A DNA stretch of 57,236 nt from Bifidobacterium pongonis (lineage in GTDB: Bacteria; Actinomycetota; Actinomycetes; Actinomycetales; Bifidobacteriaceae): assembly GCF_019331805.1 (NCBI RefSeq), contig NZ_JAHBBE010000014.1:1-57236 (forward strand), in the 5' to 3' direction. The translations under genes were made by a program, and so were the position numbers. The notes beneath the pieces were generated by a model. That model did not search any database. It was not told where the DNA came from and was given only the letters and a program-made list of their open reading frames with translations. Below are positions 50,539 to 57,236 of the stretch, piece by piece. Each line of letters starts with the position of its first letter. The first letter of the stretch is position 1.

Positions 50539-51729
50539 ATGGGTTTTCACGAATTCTCCTCGCCCTACGACTGGTCCCGCATCGCCGCGTACAAAGCGAC
50601 CGCCGCCGAAGCGGACGGCGGCATGATCAACCTGTCCGTCGGCTCTCCCGTCGACCCGGTTCCGGCAAGCGTGAAGCGGGCGCTCGCCGAGGCATCCGAC
50701 GCGCCGAACGCGCACGGGTACCCCGTCACCGTCGGCAGCGCCGACCTGCGCGACGCGATCCATGCGTGGTTCCGTGATCTGCGCGGCGTGGATTTGGGCG
50801 CGGTGAACGCCGGCGTGGTGCCCACGGTCGGTTCCAAGGAGGCCGTGGCGCTTATGGCGAGCCTGCTGCGGCTCGGACCCGGCGACGTGGTCGTGCAGCC
50901 CAAGGTCAGCTACCCGACCTACGAGATTGGCACGCAGCTGGCCGGAGCCACCGTACTGAAGGTCGACGACGTCGCGGACGTCGACTCCTGGGTGGATGTT
51001 CCCGGCGTCAAGGCCGTCTGGGTCAATTCGCCGTGCAATCCCACTGGTGAGGTGCTGGGCGCCGATTGGCTCGCGGGCATCGTCGCGGCGGCGCGTCGCA
51101 TCGGGGCCGTGGTGCTGTCCGACGAATGCTATGCGCTGATGGACTGGCGTCAGGCAGGTTCCGAAGTCCTGCACGAGTGCGCGGGGGAGAGCGGCCGGGA
51201 GACCGAACGCGGACTGTCCTGCACGCCGTGCGCCCTGCAACCGTCGGTCTGCGAAGGCACCGCCGACAATATCCTCGTGCTGTATTCGTTGAGCAAACAG
51301 AGCAATATGGCCGGTTACCGCACCGCGTTCATCGCCGGTGACCATCATCTGGTGCGTCGCATGAGCGACTACCGCAAGCAGATCGGCCAGATCATCCCCG
51401 GCCCGGTGCAGGCGGCCATGGCGGCGGGCCTGCGTGACGTGGAGGCCGTGCATGTGCAGCGCAAACGCTATCATGAGCGTCTTTCGCGCCTGGTGGAGGC
51501 GCTGCGGGCGTACGGTTACCAGGCGTCCATGCCTGACGGCGCGCTGTACGTGTGGGTCAAGGCGCTGAACGGCGACTGCTGGGCGGATATGGCCGAGCTC
51601 GCCGAACTGGGCATCGTGCCCAGCCCCGGCGAATTCTACGGAGCCCCGGAATACCTGCGTTTCTCCGCCACGGCCAGCGACGAGGCCATCAACGGCGCAT
51701 GTGCGCGTCTCGCCTCGGCCAAGCGCTGA
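50539..51729 (+). CDS. dapC: Succinyldiaminopimelate transaminase DapC
   Basis: Class I/II PLP aminotransferase that converts N-succinyl-2-amino-6-ketopimelate in lysine and peptidoglycan precursor synthesis. The PLP lysine is Lys253 (YSLSKQSNMAGYR), with WVNSPCNPTGE and SDECYALMDW also present. An unusual loop of about 40 residues (Gly/Glu/Cys-rich, HECAGESGRETERGL) is inserted before the lysine. AAGGAAGGAA precedes the ATG. The fdxA neighbour supports DapC over related transaminases. Confidence 0.92.
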   Translation: MGFHEFSSPYDWSRIAAYKATAAEADGGMINLSVGSPVDPVPASVKRALAEASDAPNAHGYPVTVGSADLRDAIHAWFRDLRGVDLGAVNAGVVPTVGSKEAVALMASLLRLGPGDVVVQPKVSYPTYEIGTQLAGATVLKVDDVADVDSWVDVPGVKAVWVNSPCNPTGEVLGADWLAGIVAAARRIGAVVLSDECYALMDWRQAGSEVLHECAGESGRETERGLSCTPCALQPSVCEGTADNILVLYSLSKQSNMAGYRTAFIAGDHHLVRRMSDYRKQIGQIIPGPVQAAMAAGLRDVEAVHVQRKRYHERLSRLVEALRAYGYQASMPDGALYVWVKALNGDCWADMAELAELGIVPSPGEFYGAPEYLRFSATASDEAINGACARLASAKR

Positions 51730-51796
51730 TCGCACGCCGATCGGGCGGCGATCGGCCGGCCGGCCGGGCCACGAATCGCCGAAGTCCGGTCATGGT

Positions 51797-51802
51797 GTAA
51801 AC
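51797..51802 (+). promoter_or_regulatory. -10 box of the SRP RNA gene
   Basis: TAAACT, six bases before the transcribed region. Confidence 0.6.
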
Positions 51803-51807
51803 TAGGT

Positions 51808-51896
51808 TGAGCCTCTACGCGGCGTTACGTCACCGAACTCCCCCAGGGCAGGAATGCAGCAAGGGTAAGTGGCCTCTGGCGGGTGCGTAGGGGTTT
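51808..51896 (+). ncRNA. ffs: Signal recognition particle RNA (4.5S-type)
   Basis: The terminal stem CCTCTACGC (51812-51820) pairs with GCGTAGGGG, ending near 51893. The domain IV core reads CCAGGGCAGGAATGCAGCA with a GGAA tetraloop, then AGGGTAAG, the conserved asymmetric-loop signature bound by Ffh. The tail is a T-rich terminator (GGTTTTCTTTT). It is the short SRP RNA type. Confidence 0.93.
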
Positions 51897-52072
51897 TCTT
51901 TTGTCTGAAAGCGTATAGGCGAATCACGCATACGTGCCCGTGCGTTCGTATGCATTCCTGTTAATGTCCTGTAATGTCCCGCAATGTCGCGCGATGCCGT
52001 CCAGCAGCCATCTCACACTGTGTCGCACAGTCGTCCCCGCAATCGGGTGCGTGCACTGTTCCGCTAATGCAC

Positions 52073-52088
52073 TACTCTTAAAACCATG
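52073..52088 (+). promoter_or_regulatory. -10 box giving a leaderless PAP2 transcript
   Basis: TACTCT (52073-52078) lies seven bases before ATG 52086, with no Shine-Dalgarno sequence between. Confidence 0.55.
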
Positions 52089-53210
52089 ACCGACGAACAT
52101 ACCCCAATGCAGCCAGAAATCCGAGATCCCCAAGCGCCCCTGAACATGCTTGGCGGTTTCGGGCAGACCGGACCCGCGGTTCCCGCCCCCGGAATGCAGG
52201 CATCGGCGCCAGGGCTGTCGCTGTCCGACTTCGAGGACGAAGGCGGGCTGGACGACGAGCCCGAGGAACTGGAAGCCATCGGGTACGTCGATCCGTTGAA
52301 CGTCCGCCCGCGCACCTCCAGCAGGGTGCTGTGCGCGGTATTCGGCGTGCTGATGCTGATTCTCGCCGCCGTGGCATGGTGGCTGGGCGTGCGCACGGAA
52401 TCCGGCCAATCCTACGACGATATGGTCGAAAGCGCGTTCGCCACGATCGTTCCCGGCTGGGTTTCGTCCGTGCTGGGCGTCGGCACGCATCTCATGGTGC
52501 TTATCGTCTCCGTGATCATCACGGTGGCCGCGCTGGCCATCGCGGCGGTGCGCAGGCGCTGGTGGCTGGTCGGGCAGATGGTGGTGTTCGCGGCGATCTG
52601 CGGATGCGCATCCCTGCTGAAATACGTGCTGCCGCGCCCGTTCATCATCAAAACCGTCATCGACAACGCGCATAATTCCGCGCCTTCCGGGCATACCATC
52701 ATGGGTATGGTGTGCGGCGTGATGCTGGTCTGCGCCGTTCCCGTGGCATGGCGTTGGGTGGCGTCGCTGGTCGCCATGGCGTGGGGGCTGTTCGTCGGAT
52801 TGGCGGTGGTCTGCGGTAAATGGCACCGTCCGACCGACGCGGTGATGTCCATGCTGATCGTGGGCGGCGTCGCCCTGATCATGCTCGCGTTCACGCGCAC
52901 ATCCGGCATGGATGCCCTGGGTACGCGTCGTTCCTCCGCCGGTGTGCAGGTCATCGTCAGCATCGCCATCACCGCTGGTCTGTTCGCCTGCCTGTTCGCC
53001 GGGTACATCATCTGGCAGGTGATTCCGGGCCTGACCATCAGCGCGGCCTGGGCCAAAACCGACGCCGTATACTCCGCCATCTTGCTCATCGCCGGCATGA
53101 ACGCCGTGGTGCATGGCATGGTGTTGGCGCTCCGCCAGCTCACCGCATCCCCGTTGAGCCGGACGGGCCTGGTGGGCGAGCCCCCGGCGCCGCCGAGGAG
53201 CCGCGGCTGA
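52086..53210 (+). CDS. PAP2-family membrane phosphatase
   Basis: Six membrane helices preceded by a 75-residue hydrophilic Asp/Glu/Pro/Gly-rich N-terminal region. The PAP2 catalytic motifs are KYVLPRP, PSGHT (His203) and KWHRPTD (His247, Asp251). Family members act on undecaprenyl pyrophosphate, phosphatidic acid or related lipids, and recycling of lipid carrier is plausible here. The C-terminus is short and basic. Start ATG 52086 is supported by the leaderless promoter. Confidence 0.9.
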   Translation: MTDEHTPMQPEIRDPQAPLNMLGGFGQTGPAVPAPGMQASAPGLSLSDFEDEGGLDDEPEELEAIGYVDPLNVRPRTSSRVLCAVFGVLMLILAAVAWWLGVRTESGQSYDDMVESAFATIVPGWVSSVLGVGTHLMVLIVSVIITVAALAIAAVRRRWWLVGQMVVFAAICGCASLLKYVLPRPFIIKTVIDNAHNSAPSGHTIMGMVCGVMLVCAVPVAWRWVASLVAMAWGLFVGLAVVCGKWHRPTDAVMSMLIVGGVALIMLAFTRTSGMDALGTRRSSAGVQVIVSIAITAGLFACLFAGYIIWQVIPGLTISAAWAKTDAVYSAILLIAGMNAVVHGMVLALRQLTASPLSRTGLVGEPPAPPRSRG

Positions 53211-53319
53211 CACGCGGAACGAACGGCATGGGCCGAACGTCGCGGGAAGCATGGTGCGCGGGCTGACCACATGTCGTGAGTATTATGGCTTCACGAAAGC
53301 AGAATAATAAGGAGAGGGA

Positions 53320-56300
53320 ATGGCAGACGGCAGCAAGCTTGTGATCGTAGAGTCTCCTACCAAGGCGCGCAAGATCGGCGGGTACCTGGGGGACGGCTAT
53401 ACCGTCATGGCGTCGGTGGGGCATATTCGTGACCTCGCGCAGCCCAGTCAGATACCCGCGGCGGACAAAGAGAAATACGGCAAGTTCGGTGTGGATGTCG
53501 AAGATGGGTTCAAGCCGTACTACATCGTCGGCAACGAGAAGCGCAAAACCGTCACCGAATTGAAATCCGCCCTGAAGAAGGCCGACGAACTCTACCTCGC
53601 CACCGATGAGGATCGCGAGGGTGAAGCCATCGCATGGCACTTGGTGGAGACGCTCAAGCCGAAAGTGCCCGTCAAGCGCATGGTATTCCACGAGATCACC
53701 AAGAACGCCATCAAACAGTCCCTCGAACAGACCCGCGACGTCGACGCCGACATGGTCGATGCCCAGGAGACCCGTCGAATCCTCGACCGCCTGTACGGCT
53801 ACGAGCTGTCGCCGGTGCTGTGGCGCAAGGTCGGCCCCGGCCTGTCCGCGGGCCGTGTGCAGTCCGTCGCCACGCGACTCATCGTCGAGCGCGAGCGCGA
53901 ACGCATGGCCTTCATTCGTGCCTCGTACTGGGATGTCGTCGCCAAGCTCGTCGCGCCGGACGCGCAAGGTTCCGACGTCGACTTCGACGCGCGCATGGTG
54001 TCGTTGGGCGGCAAGCGACTGGCCGGTTCCAAGGATTTCAGCCCTGAAGGCAAGCTCATCGCATCCGCCGAGACGAATGAGGTCCGCCAGTTGGACGAGG
54101 CGAGCGCCGCGGCCGTGGCGGAAACGCTGAAGCACGCGCAATTCACCGTGATGTCGACGGAATCGAAGCCGTACCGCCGCCACGCCCTGCCCCCGTTCAC
54201 CACGTCCACGCTGCAGCAGACCGCGGGCAACCGTCTCGGCATGAGCTCGCGTGCCACGATGCGTGCCGCGCAGGGGCTGTACGAGAACGGTTACATCACG
54301 TATATGCGAACCGATTCCGTCGTGCTTTCCAGCGAGGCAATCGCCGCGGCCCGCACCGCCATCGAAGAGCATTTCGGCAAGTCCTACCTGTCCGACGCGC
54401 CCAAGCAGTACGTCACCAAGACGGCCGGTGCGCAGGAGGCGCACGAATGCATCCGCCCGGCAGGTTCGCGCTTCCACGATCCCGACGAGCTCGCGACCAA
54501 ACTGCCGAGCGACCAGCTGAAGCTGTACACGCTGATCTGGCAGCGCACGTTGGCCTCCCAGATGGCCGACGCCACCGGTTCCACCGCCACGGTGAAGATC
54601 TCCGCGCCCGCAGGCGATGAGGGCGAGGCCATTTTCCAGGCTTCCGGTACGGTCATCGACTTCCCCGGCTTCATGAAGGCCACCGGCGAGGGCCGCGCCT
54701 CAAGGAACGACGGCGCGAAGGGCGAAGCGTCCGCATCCCTGCCGCCGATGCATACCGGTCAGCAGCTGGATGCCACGGACGTTCAGGCCGACGGCCATGA
54801 GACGCAGCCTCCGGCACGATACACCGAAGCTTCGCTCGTCAAGGATTTGGAGAAGAAGGAGATCGGCCGTCCGTCCACGTACGCGTCGATCATCTCCACC
54901 ATCATCGACCGCGGCTACGTGTACGAACGCGGCCGTGCGCTCATCCCCAGCTGGCTGGCGTTCGCGGTGGTCAAGCTGTTGGAGACGAAGTTCCCCAAGC
55001 TGGTCGACTACCAGTTCACTGCCGATATGGAAGCCGGGCTCGACGAGATCGCGCACGGCAAGCAGACCGGCCGCGAATGGCTCACCCGCTTCTACTTCGG
55101 TGATGGCGACGCCGCCGCGACGAACGCCGACGAAGTGCATGAGGGTCTGCAGCGTCAGGTGGCGCAGCTGGGCGAAATCGACGCGCGAGCCATCAACACC
55201 ATCGAAATCGGCGACGGACTGCATGTGCGCGTCGGCAGGTACGGCCCGTACCTTGAGGACACGGCGCATCTCGACGAGAACGGCAATCCGAAGCGCGCCG
55301 CGCTGCCCGACACCATCGCGCCCGACGAACTCACCGTCGAGGTGGCCCGCGATCTCATCGAGAACCATGCGGGCGGCCCGCGTGAACTGGGCCGCGACCC
55401 GAAGACCGGCGGCATGGTCGAAGTGCGCAACGGCAGGTTCGGCCCGTACGTGGCCCTGCTGCCCGTTGAAGGCGCGGAAACCGAAACGAAGGCCGCACCG
55501 GCCAAGGGGTCGAAGAAGTCCGACGCCCCGCGCCCGAAGATGGCCAGCCTGTTCAAGACGATGAGCCCCGAATCCATCACGTTGGACGACGCGCTGCGCC
55601 TGCTGAGCCTGCCGCGCGAAGTCGGCTCCTACGAGGAAACGAACGCCGAAACCGGCGAGATCACCACGTCCACGGTCGCCGCGAACAACGGCCGCTACGG
55701 CCCGTATCTGACCAAGACGAAGGCGGACGGGTCCACCGAGACGCGCTCGCTGAACTCCGAGGACGAGATCTTCACCGTCGACATCGAGACGGCCAAGAGC
55801 CTGTTCGCGCAGCCGAAGTACCGTGGCCGTGGCCGCGGTGCCGCCAAGCCGCCCGTCCGTGAGCTCGGTACCGATCCGGAAAGCGGCAAGCCCGTGGTGA
55901 TCCGCGAAGGCCGGTTCGGCATGTACCTGACCGACGGCGAAACGAACCGTACCCTGCCGAGGCAGTACGATCCCGCGACGATCAGCCCCGAGGACGCCTA
56001 CCGCATCCTTGCGGAGAAGCGTGCGATGGGACCGGCGAAGAAGCGCGGCGGGCGCCGTGGCACCAAGAAGACCGCCGCCAAGGGTTCAGCCAAGAGATCT
56101 TCGGCCAAGTCCACGTCCAAGAAGACGGGAACGGCGAACGGCGTCGAGGCGAAGCGTGCCGAACGTCGCGCCAAGGTGAAGGAGCTGGCCGATCAGGGGT
56201 GGGCGAACACGCGTATCGCCGTGGAACTCGGTTCGACACCGTCCACGGTGAAATCCGACATCACTTGGCTGGTCGAGAACGAAGGCTATGAGCGCCCGGC

Positions 56301-56331
56301 CGTGGTACCCAAGGGTTCGGCGAGGAAGTGA
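53320..56331 (+). CDS. topA: DNA topoisomerase I with C-terminal helix-turn-helix extension
   Basis: Relaxes negative supercoils. The Toprim domain starts [13 protein letters not shown] and carries the acidic residues ([10 protein letters not shown]). The catalytic tyrosine is Tyr328 (YMRTDSV). Four topoisomerase C-terminal repeats ([11 protein letters not shown], from about 640) follow instead of zinc ribbons, the actinobacterial type. A Lys/Ala/Ser-rich tail (about 900-940) leads to an extra domain at about 945-1000 resembling a sigma/resolvase-type helix-turn-helix: [20 protein letters not shown] then [10 protein letters not shown]. That extension is not part of the usual enzyme. GGAGAGGGA precedes ATG. 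It overlaps tmk by four bases. Confidence 0.96.
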   Translation: MADGSKLVIVESPTKARKIGGYLGDGYTVMASVGHIRDLAQPSQIPAADKEKYGKFGVDVEDGFKPYYIVGNEKRKTVTELKSALKKADELYLATDEDREGEAIAWHLVETLKPKVPVKRMVFHEITKNAIKQSLEQTRDVDADMVDAQETRRILDRLYGYELSPVLWRKVGPGLSAGRVQSVATRLIVERERERMAFIRASYWDVVAKLVAPDAQGSDVDFDARMVSLGGKRLAGSKDFSPEGKLIASAETNEVRQLDEASAAAVAETLKHAQFTVMSTESKPYRRHALPPFTTSTLQQTAGNRLGMSSRATMRAAQGLYENGYITYMRTDSVVLSSEAIAAARTAIEEHFGKSYLSDAPKQYVTKTAGAQEAHECIRPAGSRFHDPDELATKLPSDQLKLYTLIWQRTLASQMADATGSTATVKISAPAGDEGEAIFQASGTVIDFPGFMKATGEGRASRNDGAKGEASASLPPMHTGQQLDATDVQADGHETQPPARYTEASLVKDLEKKEIGRPSTYASIISTIIDRGYVYERGRALIPSWLAFAVVKLLETKFPKLVDYQFTADMEAGLDEIAHGKQTGREWLTRFYFGDGDAAATNADEVHEGLQRQVAQLGEIDARAINTIEIGDGLHVRVGRYGPYLEDTAHLDENGNPKRAALPDTIAPDELTVEVARDLIENHAGGPRELGRDPKTGGMVEVRNGRFGPYVALLPVEGAETETKAAPAKGSKKSDAPRPKMASLFKTMSPESITLDDALRLLSLPREVGSYEETNAETGEITTSTVAANNGRYGPYLTKTKADGSTETRSLNSEDEIFTVDIETAKSLFAQPKYRGRGRGAAKPPVRELGTDPESGKPVVIREGRFGMYLTDGETNRTLPRQYDPATISPEDAYRILAEKRAMGPAKKRGGRRGTKKTAAKGSAKRSSAKSTSKKTGTANGVEAKRAERRAKVKELADQGWANTRIAVELGSTPSTVKSDITWLVENEGYERPAVVPKGSARK

Positions 56332-56984
56332 CGGATTTCGGGCATATGCGAGGCGTATTCATCACCTTCGAAGGCGTTGACGGCGTGGGCAAGACCACGC
56401 AGGTCGAACGGCTGCGCGACTGGCTCGAATCGATGGGGCGTGAAACCGTCGTGACCCGTGAACCGGGCGGCACGCCGCTCGGCGGGGCCATCCGCAGGCT
56501 GCTATTGCAGGGCGTGCCCGACGGTTCCGCCGACATCGCCCCGCGTGCCGAGGCGCTGCTGTTCGCGGCCGATCGCGCCCAGCATGTGGCCGAAGTGATC
56601 CGCCCGGCGTTGGAACGCGGCGCGGTCGTGATCAGCGACCGCTATATCGACTCCTCGCTGGCCTACCAGGCGGGCGGGCGCGAGCTCACCGCCGAGGAGA
56701 TCCGCTCGTTGAGCATGTGGGCGACGAACGAGCTGCTGCCCGACCGCACCTTCCTGCTGGACATGGACCCCGCGCTGTCGCACAAGCGTCTCGGCCGAGC
56801 CGAGGATCGCATGGAATCGGCGGGCGATGATTTCCAGAACCGTACGCGCCATGCTTTCCGCGATCTTGCCGACGCCGAACCTGGCCGTTTCCGGGTGATC
56901 GACGCTTCGGGTACGGTGGAGGGCATCGGGCGGACCATCCGCGCGGATGTGGAGCGTCTGCTGGCGGAGCCGCACAACCCGTGA
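56328..56984 (+). CDS. tmk: Thymidylate kinase
   Basis: Phosphorylates dTMP to dTDP. The P-loop [12 protein letters not shown] (about 14-25), the [11 protein letters not shown] motif and a lid region with [14 protein letters not shown] are present. GTG 56328 overlaps the topA stop codon by four bases (GTGA) and is preceded by GAGGAA; ATG 56346 is an alternative that removes six residues. Coupled with topA and followed by holB, the usual tmk-holB order. Confidence 0.95.
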   Translation: MTDFGHMRGVFITFEGVDGVGKTTQVERLRDWLESMGRETVVTREPGGTPLGGAIRRLLLQGVPDGSADIAPRAEALLFAADRAQHVAEVIRPALERGAVVISDRYIDSSLAYQAGGRELTAEEIRSLSMWATNELLPDRTFLLDMDPALSHKRLGRAEDRMESAGDDFQNRTRHAFRDLADAEPGRFRVIDASGTVEGIGRTIRADVERLLAEPHNP

Positions 56985-56997
56985 GAAGGGCGGATTC

Positions 56998-57236
56998 ATG
57001 AGCGTTTGGGATGAGATCATCGGGCAGAAGCCGGTATGCGACATGTTGTCCGCAATCGCGACGGGCGACCCGTCCAAGCTTGCGCAATCATGGCTGATCT
57101 GCGGACCTCCGGGTTCCGGCCGCTCCAATCTGGCACGCGCGTTCGCGGCCGCGCTGGAAAGCCCCGATCATGGCCTTGGCGACGAGCCGACCCGCGTCAC
57201 CTCCCAGGTGCTCGCAGGAACGCACCCCGACGTGAG
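56998..57236 (+). CDS. holB: DNA polymerase III delta' subunit, N-terminal part (3' truncated by window)
   Basis: The frame begins at ATG 56998 (GAAGGGCG upstream) and runs to the right edge, so only 79 residues are seen. The start SVWDEIIGQKPVCDML and LICGPPGSGRSNLARAFA match the clamp-loader delta' subunit. The P-loop Lys is Arg (GSGRS), in keeping with delta' not hydrolysing ATP itself. The tmk neighbour is typical. Confidence 0.88.
   Translation, partial: MSVWDEIIGQKPVCDMLSAIATGDPSKLAQSWLICGPPGSGRSNLARAFAAALESPDHGLGDEPTRVTSQVLAGTHPDV

Overview
The window looks like a chromosome segment of a Bifidobacterium. It is GC-rich throughout. The gene order is actinobacterial: tRNA-Tyr/Thr/Met-rpmG-murB, fdxA-dapC, rimJ with a downstream membrane gene, and senX3-regX3 followed by pst. 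It also carries a GH42 beta-galactosidase with its own LacI regulator, a short actinobacterial-type SRP RNA and a fused CydDC-like ABC exporter. I see no prophage, transposase, CRISPR array or plasmid module. Species assignment is not possible from the sequence alone.

Layout. 1-6.3 kb: the tail of an unidentified gene, a small conserved-looking protein, a BY-type tyrosine autokinase/chain-length regulator, a large anchored surface protein and, convergent to them, an acyl-CoA ligase. 6.6-8.2 kb: pdxS-pdxT (pyridoxal phosphate synthesis). 8.3-12 kb: fused two-module ABC exporter. 12-15.4 kb: GH42 beta-galactosidase and LacI regulator behind a promoter buried in a 21+21 bp perfect inverted repeat. 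15.5-20.9 kb: aldo/keto reductase, exported HNH nuclease, NRAMP metal transporter, DAHP synthase, MTA/SAH nucleosidase. 21-27.3 kb: phosphate-starvation two-component system plus pstSCAB, with PHO-box-like 11-bp direct repeats in front of both transcription units. 27.3-28.1 kb: a gene-free stretch made of a tandem multi-hairpin repeat and a long inverted repeat.

28.2-32.9 kb: AzgA-type purine permease, a convergent zinc-binding lipoprotein with a Zur/Fur-like operator, an alpha/beta hydrolase, then the L10 leader with rplJ-rplL. 33-38.6 kb: three tightly coupled genes encoding an FHA protein, a 1199-residue protein built like an SF1 helicase with a C-terminal Vsr-like nuclease fold but lacking the expected catalytic residues, and a 78-residue protein. 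This is the most unusual locus here. 38.8-43.9 kb, minus strand: MTHFS, FmdB-type zinc ribbon, SAF protein and a secreted M6 metalloprotease with a sortase-like tail. 44-46.5 kb: RimJ-like acetyltransferase, a GlpR-like membrane protein, and groES under a perfect CIRCE operator. 46.6-57.2 kb: three tRNAs, rpmG, murB, an APC amino-acid permease, fdxA-dapC, SRP RNA, a PAP2 phosphatase, topA with an unusual C-terminal helix-turn-helix, tmk and the start of holB.

Several genes in the second half (rimJ, murB, PAP2) have a -10 box only 6-7 nt before the start codon and no Shine-Dalgarno sequence, which suggests leaderless transcripts. Family assignments are from recognised motifs and remembered family features; no database search was run.
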